From the NCBI RefSeq assembly GCF_003935375.1, contig NZ_RHQM01000012.1, forward strand, positions 65,274 to 129,273: a stretch of DNA of 64,000 nucleotides. The letters are read 5' to 3'. The notes under the pieces are model-generated. The model was not told where the DNA came from and searched no databases. It saw nothing but the letters and a program-made list of their open reading frames with translations. The stretch comes from Stutzerimonas xanthomarina (lineage in GTDB: Bacteria; Pseudomonadota; Gammaproteobacteria; Pseudomonadales; Pseudomonadaceae). Every line of letters starts with the position of its first letter. Positions within the stretch are counted from its first letter, which is position 1. The position numbers were made by a program, and so were the translations under genes. Shown here piece after piece: positions 17,172 to 25,485 of the stretch.

Positions 17172-17396
17172 GTAGACCTCCGGGGCGCGGATTGGGAGCG
17201 GGCGCGGAGCCACCGCCGCGCGGCAATGGCCCTGTGACAGAGTCGATTGGCGCCGGGCGAAATCGACATCGGGCCAGGGAACGTCCGGCGGCTGGCGGCG
17301 CTGTGGTTGAACTTAGCGGCCGCCGCCGCGCTCGTAATTCAGGCAAGGGCCAACCGTATGGCCCGATCTGATCCCGTTCGCAGAAGGAATAACGAG

Positions 17397-17660
17397 ATGT
17401 ACAACAAGACACTGACCGCCGCGCTCGCCGTTGCCATCCTCGGTTCTGGTGCTGCCTTCGCCGCCGACAAGCCCGGCGCCGACTGGATCAGCCTCGAACA
17501 GGCCGTAGAGAAGGCCAAGGCCGCCGGCTACACCGAACTGCACGGCATCGAGGCCGATGATGATGGCTGGGAAGGCGAGGGCATGAAGCAGGACGGCAAG
17601 AAGTACGAGTTCAAGATCGATGGCCGTACCGGCGAAGTGACCAAGGACAAGGAAGACTGA
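17397..17660 (+). CDS. Small secreted PepSY-like protein
   Basis: 87 residues: signal peptide 1-22 (ends AFAA), then one PepSY-type domain starting with ISLEQAVEKAKAAGY and ending YEFKIDGRTGEVTKDKED. Third PepSY protein within 2.5 kb, but monocistronic and shorter. AGAAGGAATAA upstream of the ATG at 17397 is a fair ribosome binding site. Periplasmic; role unknown. Confidence 0.8.
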   Translation: MYNKTLTAALAVAILGSGAAFAADKPGADWISLEQAVEKAKAAGYTELHGIEADDDGWEGEGMKQDGKKYEFKIDGRTGEVTKDKED

Positions 17661-17691
17661 GCCTGCGCGTTCCTCTCGCCTGGCGTCTTCG

Positions 17692-17730
17692 CTGAGCGCA
17701 TCGCCTGCCCCCTGGCGGCGCTGCGCTCAG
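17692..17730 (+). repeat. Hairpin downstream of the PepSY gene
   Basis: Nine-base perfect stem CTGAGCGCA / TGCGCTCAG with a 21-base intervening GC-rich loop, 30 bases after the stop. No T-run follows, so factor-independent termination is doubtful. Confidence 0.35.
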
Positions 17731-17823
17731 CAGCCACTTGCCACAGCGCTCCCGCAACGGGAGGCAGCTACTGACAGAGCAGGTATCATCCACCTCCCTC
17801 GTCGCTACCGTGTAGCTGCATTC

Positions 17824-18708
17824 ATGTCCGCTTCCAGTTCCCGCCCCAGCACCCTGCATCTGCCGCCAGGCGATTGGCCGACGGTGCTCGACTGCCTGTG
17901 CGCGCACTTCCCTGCGATCAGTCGCGCTACCTGGCTCGATCGCATCGCCCGCGGCCGCGTGCTTGATGCGCAGATGCAGCCGATCGATGCCGCGCAGGCC
18001 TATCGGGTAGGCATGCGCATTCATTACTTTCGCGAAGTGCCGAATGAGACCCCGGTGCCGTTCGAAGAACGCATCCTGCATGTCGACGAGCATCTGGTGG
18101 TAGCCGACAAGCCGCACTTTCTCTCGGTGATGCCAGCTGGCGAATACGTCAACGAAACCCTGCTGGCGCGGCTCAGCAAACGGCTGGGTAACGCCGATCT
18201 GGTACCGATTCATCGTATCGATCGGCTCACCGCCGGTCTGGTGCTGTTCTCGGCCAACCGGGGGAGCCGAGGTGCCTACCAGGCGCTGTTCCGTGAGCGG
18301 GAGATCAGCAAGCGCTACGAGGCAATCTGCCCGGCGCTGCCGCATCTCGAATTTCCCCTGCGCCGACGCCTGTGCATGGTGCCGGGCGACCCCTTCTTCC
18401 TGATGCGTGAGGGCGCCGGTGAGCCGAACAGCGAAACGCTGATCGAGGTGCTCGAACGGCGCGGCGACCTCTGGCGCTACGGGCTCTCCCCCATCAGCGG
18501 CAAAAAGCACCAGCTGCGCCTGCACATGGCCACGCTCGGCGCCGGTATCTGCAATGACCCGTTCTATCCCGAGCTGCTCGAGCGCAGCGAGCGTGAGGCC
18601 GACGACTACGCGCGGCCACTGAAGCTGCTGGCGCGTGGATTGCGCTTTAGCGATCCGCTGAGCGGAGCGCTGCGCGAATTCGAGAGCACGCTGCAACTGG
18701 ATTGGTAA
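17824..18708 (+). CDS. Pseudouridine synthase, RluA family
   Basis: 294 residues. Converts uridine to pseudouridine in rRNA or tRNA. The catalytic HRIDRLTAGL motif (Asp near 134) is intact, preceded by the VVADKPHFLSVMP stretch and followed by KRYEAICP and SGKKHQLRLHM, the usual RluA-family blocks. The N-terminal part is short and S4-like. Which uridine is modified cannot be told from sequence; RluA/TruC-like enzymes acting on tRNA or 23S rRNA are possible. Precedes a DNA repair gene by 66 bases but the two are probably unrelated in function. Confidence 0.88.
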   Translation: MSASSSRPSTLHLPPGDWPTVLDCLCAHFPAISRATWLDRIARGRVLDAQMQPIDAAQAYRVGMRIHYFREVPNETPVPFEERILHVDEHLVVADKPHFLSVMPAGEYVNETLLARLSKRLGNADLVPIHRIDRLTAGLVLFSANRGSRGAYQALFREREISKRYEAICPALPHLEFPLRRRLCMVPGDPFFLMREGAGEPNSETLIEVLERRGDLWRYGLSPISGKKHQLRLHMATLGAGICNDPFYPELLERSEREADDYARPLKLLARGLRFSDPLSGALREFESTLQLDW

Positions 18709-18774
18709 CGGTGGGCGCACCTTCGTGGGATTGGCGAGTCTCAAATCCAAGACAGCCCAGCCCCTGGTGCAGCC

Positions 18775-19557
18775 ATGCCCGAAGGTCCTTCCATCGTCAT
18801 CCTGCGTGAAGAAGTCGCGGCATTCGCCGGGCGCACCATCGAACGTGCCGAGGGCAGCGCCAAGATCGACATGTCCCGGCTGGCCGGTCAGGTGGTGCGT
18901 GGCTTCCATAGCTGGCGCAAGCATTTCCTGATCGAGCTGGACGACGTCTCCGTCCGCATCCACCTGCTGCTGTTCGGCAGCTACCGCATCAACGAGCGCA
19001 AGGACGCCGTAGCGCGGCTGAGCCTGGGCTTTGCCAACGGCGAGCTGAACTTCTACGCCTGCTCGGTGCAGTTGATCGAAGGGCCGCTGGATGCGACGTA
19101 CGACTGGAGCATGGACCTGATGAGCGACGCTTGGAGCCCGCGCGCCACGCTCAAGCGGCTGCGCGAACGTCCGCGGCTATTGGCCTGCGATGCACTGCTC
19201 GACCAGACGCTGTTCGCCGGCTCCGGCAACATCATCAAGAACGAGGTGCTCTACCGCATCCGCGTGCACCCGCTTTCGCTGATCGGCGAGCTGCCGGCGG
19301 CCAAGCTGCGCGAGCTGGTGCGTGAGGCGCGTACCTACAGCTTCGAATTTCTCCAGTGGAAGCGGGCTGGTGTGCTCAAGGCGCACTGGCTGGCCCACGG
19401 CAAGACCACCTGCGTGCGCTGCCGGATTCCGCTGGTTAGGGTGAAAGAGCTGGGGCGCAGCCAGCGCCGGGCATTCTTCTGCGAGCGCTGCCAGAAGCGC
19501 TATGGTGATGCAGCGCAGGTGGCGGCCGACGAGCCGAGCGCGGTGGATGAGGGGTAG
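18775..19557 (+). CDS. nei: Endonuclease VIII-like DNA glycosylase (Fpg/Nei family)
   Basis: 260 residues; base-excision repair of oxidised pyrimidines. The mature N-terminus PEGPS gives the catalytic Pro and Glu; a lysine in SWRKHFLIEL matches the beta-hairpin Lys; the helix-two-turn-helix region has LFAGSGNIIKNEVLY; a C-terminal zinc finger uses CVRC and CERC. All key residues are present. The stop codon abuts a repeat (TAGGGTGGAC). It is closer to Nei-type enzymes than to Fpg by the absence of the Fpg intercalation pattern, but this is a judgement by eye. Confidence 0.87.
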   Translation: MPEGPSIVILREEVAAFAGRTIERAEGSAKIDMSRLAGQVVRGFHSWRKHFLIELDDVSVRIHLLLFGSYRINERKDAVARLSLGFANGELNFYACSVQLIEGPLDATYDWSMDLMSDAWSPRATLKRLRERPRLLACDALLDQTLFAGSGNIIKNEVLYRIRVHPLSLIGELPAAKLRELVREARTYSFEFLQWKRAGVLKAHWLAHGKTTCVRCRIPLVRVKELGRSQRRAFFCERCQKRYGDAAQVAADEPSAVDEG

Positions 19558-19646
19558 GGTGGACAACGGCACCGCCTTGTCCACGCGATTGATTCGCCGC
19601 CGCGAGATGGTCGCCGGGTGGAAAAGCTGCGCGTTTTCCACCCTAC
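19555..19646. repeat. GTAGGGTGGA-family repeat, copy 1
   Basis: Starts GGTAGGGTGGACAACGGC, contains CCTTGTCCACG, and ends with GTGGAAAAGCTGCGCGTTTT plus CCACCCTAC, so both internal and outer halves can pair. A second copy follows at 19694-19776. Confidence 0.6.
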
Positions 19647-19693
19647 GGCAGCCGTGGTGTTGGGGCGCAGATGGCCGGCCGGTGCAGGGTCCT

Positions 19694-19776
19694 CGTAGGG
19701 TGGACAACGGCACCGCCTTGTCCGCGCGGCTGGCTTGGAAGAACAGTGGAAAAGCTGCCGCGTTTTCCACCCTATG
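19694..19776. repeat. GTAGGGTGGA-family repeat, copy 2
   Basis: Near-identical to the copy about 140 bases upstream: CGTAGGGTGGACAACGGCAC, CCTTGTCCGCG, then GTGGAAAAGCTGCCGCGTTT and CCACCCTA. Nothing else is seen in the 240 bases between nei and the PRPP synthetase homologue. Confidence 0.6.
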
Positions 19777-19797
19777 TGCCGCTCGTTGAGTATCGCC

Positions 19798-20694
19798 TCA
19801 GCGAAGCAGCGGCCTGAGCGCCTCAGCCAGTTGCGGGGCCATGCTTACTGCATTGCTCTCATGGGCGATGCAGTCGGTACTCCAGATCTGACCGACCCCG
19901 GCGGCGCGGATCACCTGCAGCGCATCGTCGGCGAACAGCGCGTGAGTCACTGCGACGTCCACCGAGGCGGCGCCAGCGGCCAGCAGTTTCTCCGCGGCGT
20001 TGGCAAGGGTGCGGCCGGAACTGGCGACGTCATCGAGCAGCACTACATGGCGCCCGGCAAACGCCAGCGCCGGCAGTGCGATGTCGACCTGGCGATCGCC
20101 GTGGCGCACCTTGTTGCACACGCCGTGTTCGAAACCATGTTCGACGGCAGCGGCTTCGATCCACTGCAGCGCCTCGGCATCCGGGCCGATCAGCAGGGCA
20201 TCGGGATGCCGCTCGGCTATCAGCCGTGCCAGCGCCGGTGCCGCGCACAGCATGACGGCATCTTCCAGCGGCACGGCTTCCTGCAGGGTGGCGACGCGGT
20301 GCAGGTGCGGGTCGACGGTGATCAGCCCGTCGAACTGGCTGGCCAGCAGCTGGCCAAGCACCCGCTGGCTGACCACTTCACCGGGGTTGAAGGCGATGTC
20401 CTGGCGCATGTAGGCCAGATAAGGCGTGACCAGGATCAGTCGCCTGGCGCCCAGTCGGCGCGCCTCGCCGGCGATCAACAGCAGCTCGACCAGCTTCTCG
20501 TTGGGATGGTCGAGGCCGCGGTAGATCACCAGCTGCTCGGCGATGGCCTCGCCTTCGCCCAGTGGCAGACGCAGGCGCAGTTCGTCATCGGGAAAACGGT
20601 GGCGCTCGACTGCCGCGGCGGCCAGCCCAGAGGCTTCGGCCAGTCGCAGGGCGGCGGCGCGCTCGTCATCGAAATACAGCAGCTGGCTTTGCAT
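19798..20694 (-). CDS. Ribose-phosphate pyrophosphokinase family protein
   Basis: 298 residues related to PRPP synthetase, which makes PRPP from ribose 5-phosphate and ATP. Seen: FPDDELRLRL near the N-terminus, the ARRLGARRLILVTPYLAYMRQD stretch (ATP/flexible-loop region), VDPHLHR, and the PRPP-binding loop HVVLLDDVASSGRT (usual form VDDxxxTGGT). Shorter and more divergent than the essential Prs (about 310-315 residues), so it is probably a second, specialised paralogue. The ATG at 20694 starts a typical beta strand; upstream extension looks non-coding. Confidence 0.82.
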   Translation of the reverse strand: MQSQLLYFDDERAAALRLAEASGLAAAAVERHRFPDDELRLRLPLGEGEAIAEQLVIYRGLDHPNEKLVELLLIAGEARRLGARRLILVTPYLAYMRQDIAFNPGEVVSQRVLGQLLASQFDGLITVDPHLHRVATLQEAVPLEDAVMLCAAPALARLIAERHPDALLIGPDAEALQWIEAAAVEHGFEHGVCNKVRHGDRQVDIALPALAFAGRHVVLLDDVASSGRTLANAAEKLLAAGAASVDVAVTHALFADDALQVIRAAGVGQIWSTDCIAHESNAVSMAPQLAEALRPLLR

Positions 20695-20830
20695 CGGCAC
20701 TCCCGAAACGGTTTTTGGCTGTCCGGCGCTGCCGACCTGAACCTCTGGCGATCTCGGCGCGGCAGTCCGCCTGAATGGGATACAGACAGCCTGCGATGCG
20801 CAGCCGTTCGCCGTGGGTGGCCAGTCGTCG

Positions 20831-21601
20831 TCAGCGCGCTGCCCAGCCGCCGTCCATGTTCCATGCCGCGCCGCGTACCTGATCACCGGCTTCGCTGCAC
20901 AGGAACAGTGCCATGGCACCCAGTTGCGCGGGGGTGACGAAGTCCAGCGAGGGCTGCTTTTCGGCGAGGAGGTCGTGGCGGGCTTGCTGTTCATCGCCGC
21001 TCTCCCGCGCGCGCTCGTCGATCTGCTGCTGCACCAGCGGCGTCAGCACCCAGCCGGGGCAGATGGCGTTGCAGGTGATCGGTGTGGTGGCGGTTTCCAG
21101 CGCGACGACCTTGGTCAGCCCGACCAGCCCGTGCTTGGCAGCGACGTAGGCGGCCTTCTGCTCCGAGCCAACCAGCCCGTGCACCGAGGCGATATTGATG
21201 ATCCGCCCCCAGCCGCGCTGACGCATGCCGGGCAGCGCCAGGCGTGTGGTGTGAAACGCCGAGGACAGGTTGATGGCGATGATCGCGTCCCAGCGTTCGA
21301 CCGGAAACTCCTCCACCGGCGCGACGTGCTGGATGCCGGCATTGTTGACCAGGATGTCGATGCCGCCGAAATCGCACTCGGCATAGGTGAACAGCTCGGC
21401 GATCTGTGCTGGGTCGGACACGTCGGCACCGTGGTGACCGACCTTGCGGCCATGCCGGCCGACTTCGGCCAGCGCTGCCGAGGCATCACCAAAACCGTTG
21501 AGGATCAGGTCGGCGCCGGCTTCGGCCAGCTTCAGTGCGATCCCGAGGCCGATGCCGCTGGTGGAGCCGGTGACCAGTGCGGTCTTGCCTGTGAGGTTCA
21601 T
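20831..21601 (-). CDS. hbdH: 3-hydroxybutyrate dehydrogenase
   Basis: 256-residue short-chain dehydrogenase that oxidises (R)-3-hydroxybutyrate to acetoacetate with NAD+. Nucleotide motif TGSTSGIGLGIA at the N-terminus, NNAGIQHV, catalytic Ser region INIASVHGLVGS, and YVAAKHG (Tyr-x3-Lys). The C-terminal PSLDFVTPAQLGAMALFLCS stretch is typical of HBDH rather than of FabG. Start at 21601: MNLTGKTALVTG, with GCGGGAGAAACC before it. Downstream of the GntP permease gene, probably in one operon; together with AtoE it makes a ketone-body utilisation unit. Confidence 0.92.
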   Translation of the reverse strand: MNLTGKTALVTGSTSGIGLGIALKLAEAGADLILNGFGDASAALAEVGRHGRKVGHHGADVSDPAQIAELFTYAECDFGGIDILVNNAGIQHVAPVEEFPVERWDAIIAINLSSAFHTTRLALPGMRQRGWGRIINIASVHGLVGSEQKAAYVAAKHGLVGLTKVVALETATTPITCNAICPGWVLTPLVQQQIDERARESGDEQQARHDLLAEKQPSLDFVTPAQLGAMALFLCSEAGDQVRGAAWNMDGGWAAR

Positions 21602-21717
21602 GGTTTCTCCCGCTTGGCGGCGACCGCCCGGGGACGGTGCCTTTGCTTTTTTTTGTTGTCGGAAGGCAATCGCTGATGGCGCGGCGCTTCGCCGATAACG
21701 GCGAGCGGCCGCCACCG

Positions 21718-23109
21718 TCAGACGATGCCGGTAGCGTAGTACACGCCGATCACGAAGAAGGCTGCGGCCGTGGCGATCAGGGTGATGGCGAAGATGTCCT
21801 TGTAGGATTCGCGGTGGGTCAGCCCGGTGACCGCCAGCAGGGTGATTACCGCGCCGTTATGCGGCAGGGTGTCGAGCCCGCCGGAGGCCATCGAGGCGAC
21901 ACGGTGCAGCACTTCCAGCGGAATCTGCGCGGCGTTGGCGGCGGCGACGAAGCTGTCGGCCATCGCGGCCAGGGCGATGCTCATGCCGCCAGAGGCCGAG
22001 CCGGTGATGCCGGCCAGCAGGTTGACGGTGATGGCTTCGTTGAGCAGCGGGTTGGGAATCGCCGAGAGGGCATCGGCCACCACGATGAAGCCCGGCAGAG
22101 AGGCGATCACCGCGCCGAAGCCGAATTCCGAGGCGGTATTCATCGCCGCCAGCAGCGAGCCGCCAACCGCCGTGCGGCTGCCCTCGGCGAGCTTGCCGCG
22201 CAGGGTGCCGAAGCTGGTTGCCAGCACCAGGGCGATGCCCAGCAGCAGCGCGGCTTCCACCGCCCAGATGGCGGTGAGCTTGCCTACCTCGGTGACCAGC
22301 GGGGCGCTCATGCCGGGCAGCTGCAGGCTGTGGCTGGTGCCGTAGAGCTCGGGAATCCAGCGGGTGAACAAGAGGTTGGCGACCAGCACCAGAATCAGCG
22401 GCGACAGCGCCAGCCAGGGGTTGGGCAGGGCGATATCGGCCGGTGTTTCCGGCTCGTTGCGCAGGTTGGTGCCGTAGCCTTCGCCGGCGGCAATGGCCTT
22501 GCCGAGCTGCCACTTGAGATAGAGCATGCCCAGGCCGAATACGAAGAGGGTGCCGATCAGGCCGAGCCAGGGCGCCGCCCAGGTGGTGGTGTTGAAGAAG
22601 GTGGTGGGGATGATGTTCTGGATCTGCGGCGTGCCGGGAATGGCAGTCATTGTGAAGGTGAATGCGCCGAGGGCGATGGTCGCCGGGATCAGCCGCTTGG
22701 GCATGTTGCTCTGGCGGAACATCTCGGCGGCGAACGGGTATACCGCGAACACCACGACGAACAGCGACACGCCGCCGTAAGTGAGCAGCGCGCAGACCAG
22801 CACGATCACCAGCATCGCCTGGCTGGTGCCGAACAGGCGGATCGCTGCGGCGACGATGGAGCGCGAGAAGCCGGACATCTCGATCAGCTTGCCGAACACC
22901 GCACCGAGCAGGAACACCGGGAAATAGAGCTTGATGAAGCCGACCATCTTCTCCATGAAGATGCCGGTGAACGCCGGCGCCACCGCGGACGGGTCGGTGA
23001 GCAGCACCGCACCCATGGCGGCGATGGGAGCAAACAGAATGACGCTGTAGCCGCGGTAGGCGGCGAGCATCAGCAGAGCCAATGCAGCAAGGGCGATGAC
23101 GACGCTCAT
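21718..23109 (-). CDS. GntP-family permease, probable D-3-hydroxybutyrate transporter
   Basis: 463 residues with about 12 hydrophobic segments. GntP/DsdX-type stretches are visible, for example FKLIEMSGFSRS-like GKLIEMSGFSRSI, CALLTYGGVSLFV, AIPGTPQIQNIIPT and SGGLDTLPHNGAVITLL; the last is shared by hydroxybutyrate permeases. Inner membrane, probably proton-coupled. AGGAGA precedes the ATG at 23109. It is first in a two-gene unit with hbdH, behind a sigma-54-like promoter, which supports 3-hydroxybutyrate as substrate. Confidence 0.87.
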   Translation of the reverse strand: MSVVIALAALALLMLAAYRGYSVILFAPIAAMGAVLLTDPSAVAPAFTGIFMEKMVGFIKLYFPVFLLGAVFGKLIEMSGFSRSIVAAAIRLFGTSQAMLVIVLVCALLTYGGVSLFVVVFAVYPFAAEMFRQSNMPKRLIPATIALGAFTFTMTAIPGTPQIQNIIPTTFFNTTTWAAPWLGLIGTLFVFGLGMLYLKWQLGKAIAAGEGYGTNLRNEPETPADIALPNPWLALSPLILVLVANLLFTRWIPELYGTSHSLQLPGMSAPLVTEVGKLTAIWAVEAALLLGIALVLATSFGTLRGKLAEGSRTAVGGSLLAAMNTASEFGFGAVIASLPGFIVVADALSAIPNPLLNEAITVNLLAGITGSASGGMSIALAAMADSFVAAANAAQIPLEVLHRVASMASGGLDTLPHNGAVITLLAVTGLTHRESYKDIFAITLIATAAAFFVIGVYYATGIV

Positions 23110-23197
23110 CGGGGACGATCTCCTGGCCCCGTGCGGCACGACCGAACGCTGCCGAGGGCATTCGGGGACTCGCTGCTGCACGGCAGGCGCATTGTTT

Positions 23198-23205
23198 TTC
23201 TTGTT
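23198..23205 (-). promoter_or_regulatory. AANAANAA (Crc/Hfq-type) motif in the permease leader
   Basis: AACAAGAA on the minus strand, about 90 bases before the permease start and downstream of the predicted sigma-54 promoter, hence in the mRNA leader. It matches the A-rich sequence bound by Hfq/Crc in pseudomonads; being far from the ATG it is weaker evidence than the other copies. Confidence 0.35.
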
Positions 23206-23234
23206 TCGGCTGCGGACAGGCCGCACGGTGATTT

Positions 23235-23250
23235 AGCGAGTTCCGTGCCA
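23235..23250 (-). promoter_or_regulatory. Sigma-54 promoter for the hydroxybutyrate genes
   Basis: On the minus strand: TGGCACGGAACTCGCT, against the consensus TGGCACG-N4-TTGCW. GG and GC are correctly spaced (10 bases between them); only one base of the -12 element differs. It points at the permease-hbdH unit, with a leader of about 115 bases. Confidence 0.7.
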
Positions 23251-23290
23251 GATACGCAACTCGCTGATTTGCATGGTCTTTATCTTGAGT

Positions 23291-23306
23291 GTCCAGATCA
23301 TTGGAC
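23291..23306. promoter_or_regulatory. Candidate enhancer site 1 (GTCCA-N6-TGGAC)
   Basis: Perfect 5-base inverted repeat with a 6-base spacer, centred about 55 bases upstream of the sigma-54 element. Position and pairing with site 2 fit an upstream activator-binding sequence. Confidence 0.5.
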
Positions 23307-23326
23307 GGCGCTTGTGTCTTGCATGC

Positions 23327-23342
23327 TGGACAGTGCGGTCCA
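23327..23342. promoter_or_regulatory. Candidate enhancer site 2 (TGGAC-N6-GTCCA)
   Basis: Same half-sites as site 1 in the opposite arrangement, again with a 6-base spacer, 36 bases further upstream. Confidence 0.5.
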
Positions 23343-23345
23343 GTA

Positions 23346-23370
23346 TTCCGGACAGCGTCGCCGTCCGGAA
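23346..23370 (-). terminator. Stem-loop after atoE
   Basis: Perfect 8-base stem TTCCGGAC / GTCCGGAA with a 9-base loop, starting 11 bases after the atoE stop. No T-run follows, so it may stabilise or partly terminate the atoE transcript. Confidence 0.4.
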
Positions 23371-23380
23371 TGCTCCGGCC

Positions 23381-24721
23381 TCAGGTCAGGAAATAGAGCC
23401 CGCCAGCGATCACCACGCCGGAGAACACCAGGCAGAGCAGGCAGTAGCCCATGATGTCGCGGGCACCGAGCCCGGCGATGCCCAGTAGCGGCAGGGCCCA
23501 GAACGGCTGGATCATGTTGGTCCAGGCATCGCCCCAGGCAATGGCCATGGCCGTGACTTCCGGTGCCACGCCGAGCGCGGCGCCGGCCGGCAGCATGATC
23601 GGCCCCTGCACTGCCCACTGGCCGCCGCCGGAGGGCACGAAGACGTTGACCAGCCCGGCGCTGAGAAAAGCCAGCACCGGGAAGCTCTCGGCCGAGGACC
23701 AGGCGATGAAGGTGTCGGTGACCTGTCGGCCAAGAGACAGGCCAGCGGCATTGGCGCCGACCATCATTCCCATGATCCCGGCGTAGAAGGGGAACTGCAC
23801 GACGATGCCGGCGATGCCGCGAATGCTCTCCTCAATGGCGCGCATGTAGCGCTCCGGCGTGCCATGCATCAACAGGCCGGCGAAGAGGAAGATGGAGATC
23901 ACGATGTTCAGGCTCAACGCCAGGCCGTTCTCGCTGAAGTGCCGGTAGAAGAACAGCACCGCCAGCGCGACCATGATCAGGCCGAGGATGCGGCTGTCGT
24001 CCAAACGCTGGGTGGCGGTTTCCCTCGGGATGTCGCTCGGCTGGGGCTCTTCCAGCAGCGCCGGGTCGACCACCTTCGGCGTCTTCGGCTGCATGGCCCA
24101 GTTCAGCAGCGGCAGGCCGACCACCAGCACGGCGATGATGATCAGGTTGTAGGAGGCGAACAGCGTCTGGCCGACGCCGATGGCCTCGGTCAGTGCGCCA
24201 CCGGTCATCTTTTCCAGGTCGGCGCCGCCGCTGGCCAGCGACAGCGGAATCGAGCCGGAAAAGCCGCCGTGCCAGATCAGGAAGCCTGAATAGGCCGAAG
24301 CCACCAGCAGCGGGTAGTCGACGCCGCGCACCTGGCGCGCCAGCGCGCGGGCGAAGACTGCTCCAATGACCAAACCGAAACCCCAGTTGATCCAGGAACC
24401 AGCCAGCGCCACCAGCGTCACCAGAATGATGGCCTGCCCGGGCGACTGCGGGATGCGGGCCATGCGGTCGAGCAGTCGGTTGATCGCCGGCGCCCGTGCC
24501 AAGGCATGGCCGGTGACCAGGATCAGCGACATCTGCATGGTGAAGGCCAGCAGGTTCCAGAAGCCGTTGCCCCAGTGCTGCGCCATCGCCGGCAGGCCCT
24601 GACCGGTGCTGAGCATGGCGGCGATCAGCACGATCAGCGTGAGCAGGATGGCGAAGACGAAGGGCGAGGGGAGGAAGCGTTGCACCAGGTAGACGCTGGC
24701 GGCGGTTATTCTGTTGAGCAC
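23381..24721 (-). CDS. atoE: Short-chain fatty acid transporter, AtoE family
   Basis: 446 residues, about 12 membrane segments, family of AtoE/short-chain fatty acid carriers. Characteristic pieces: WGNGFWNLLAFTMQMSLILVTGHALA, SWINWGFGLVIGAVFAR, the FLIWHGGFSGSIPLS turn and FVPSGGGQWAVQGPIM. Expected to import acetoacetate, butyrate or similar acids. Translation probably starts at a GTG (24721) preceded by AAGGGAGA. It sits upstream of the hydroxybutyrate permease on the same strand, separated by a regulatory gap, completing the ketone-body module. Confidence 0.9.
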   Translation of the reverse strand: MLNRITAASVYLVQRFLPSPFVFAILLTLIVLIAAMLSTGQGLPAMAQHWGNGFWNLLAFTMQMSLILVTGHALARAPAINRLLDRMARIPQSPGQAIILVTLVALAGSWINWGFGLVIGAVFARALARQVRGVDYPLLVASAYSGFLIWHGGFSGSIPLSLASGGADLEKMTGGALTEAIGVGQTLFASYNLIIIAVLVVGLPLLNWAMQPKTPKVVDPALLEEPQPSDIPRETATQRLDDSRILGLIMVALAVLFFYRHFSENGLALSLNIVISIFLFAGLLMHGTPERYMRAIEESIRGIAGIVVQFPFYAGIMGMMVGANAAGLSLGRQVTDTFIAWSSAESFPVLAFLSAGLVNVFVPSGGGQWAVQGPIMLPAGAALGVAPEVTAMAIAWGDAWTNMIQPFWALPLLGIAGLGARDIMGYCLLCLVFSGVVIAGGLYFLT

Positions 24722-24832
24722 GATGGGGTTCTCCCTTGTTGTCGTTATGTCGCCGCGCAGGTGCGGCGCTTCGCTTATGAGTGCGGCGGCGGCCGGCTGT
24801 TCCCGCTGCGCTCCGCTTGAGGAGGTTGCTTG

Positions 24833-25249
24833 ATGCCTGTTGCGCTTTTGCTGTCACTGCTGGTGCTTGCAGGCACTGTTCAGGCCGATGAGCCGCTGCG
24901 GCTGCGCCTGCAGGGGCACGAGCTGCACGCCGAATACGCGCAGACCGTCGTCCAGCGCGAGCGCGGGCTGATGGGGCGCCGCGAGCTGGCCGTCGACAGC
25001 GGCATGCTGTTTCGTTTCGACGAAGTGCGCCGGCACTGCCTGTGGATGAAGGACACACCGCTGCCCTTGTCGGCGGCGTTCTTCGATGAGGACGGGCTTC
25101 TGGTCGATGTGATCGATCTGGAGCCGTTCAATACCCAGATTCGTTGTTCGCAGCGCCCGGCACGTTTTGCCCTGGAGATGGATCAGGGCTGGTTCGCCGA
25201 GCGGGGAATTGGGCGGGGCACGCGGCTGGAAGGGATACCGGAGGAGTAG
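24833..25249 (+). CDS. DUF192 secreted protein
   Basis: 138 residues: signal peptide 1-18 (ends VQA), then a DUF192 beta domain with QRERGLMGRRELAVDSGMLF, CLWMKDTPLPLSAAFFDEDG and FALEMDQGWFAERGI. The family is widespread and of unknown biochemical role, usually envelope-associated. A strong GAGGAGG lies before the ATG at 24833; a TTG one codon earlier is less likely. Monocistronic, followed by repeats. Confidence 0.85.
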   Translation: MPVALLLSLLVLAGTVQADEPLRLRLQGHELHAEYAQTVVQRERGLMGRRELAVDSGMLFRFDEVRRHCLWMKDTPLPLSAAFFDEDGLLVDVIDLEPFNTQIRCSQRPARFALEMDQGWFAERGIGRGTRLEGIPEE

Positions 25250-25270
25250 GAGTGCAAGCGGTGCGTCGGT

Positions 25271-25397
25271 GCGTAGGGTATAACGGCGAAGCCTTATCCA
25301 CCGTAACCAGGCCCGACGCATGCGGATGCTTGCGACGATGTCGGAGGCGATCTTGGTGGACGCGTGGAAAAGGCTCTGGCCGTTTTCCACCCTACGC
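25271..25397. repeat. GTAGGGTGGA-family repeat
   Basis: Begins GCGTAGGGTATAACGGCGAA with GCCTTATCCACCG and ends GTGGAAAAGGCTCTGGCCG followed by TTTTCCACCCTACGC, the same outer pairing as the copies at 19555 and 34037. Confidence 0.55.
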
Positions 25398-25426
25398 TTT
25401 CATTCCCTCGTGGCGGCTGCTTCGCC

Positions 25427-25460
25427 CGTAGGGTGGATAACGGCTCCGCCTTATCCACCG
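25427..25460. repeat. GTAGGGTGGA-family repeat, half unit
   Basis: CGTAGGGTGGATAACGGCTC followed by CGCCTTATCCACCG; a shorter palindrome 30 bases after the previous copy and 25 bases from the end of the Lrp gene. Nothing else is seen in the 236 bases between the two genes. Confidence 0.55.
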
Positions 25461-25485
25461 CCTGCTGCGAACCCGGTCTGAAGGC

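Noticed and set aside
21637..23454. 605-codon plus-strand frame opposite the GntP permease
   Set aside because: Gly/Gln/Arg/Asp-rich shadow translation with no motif.
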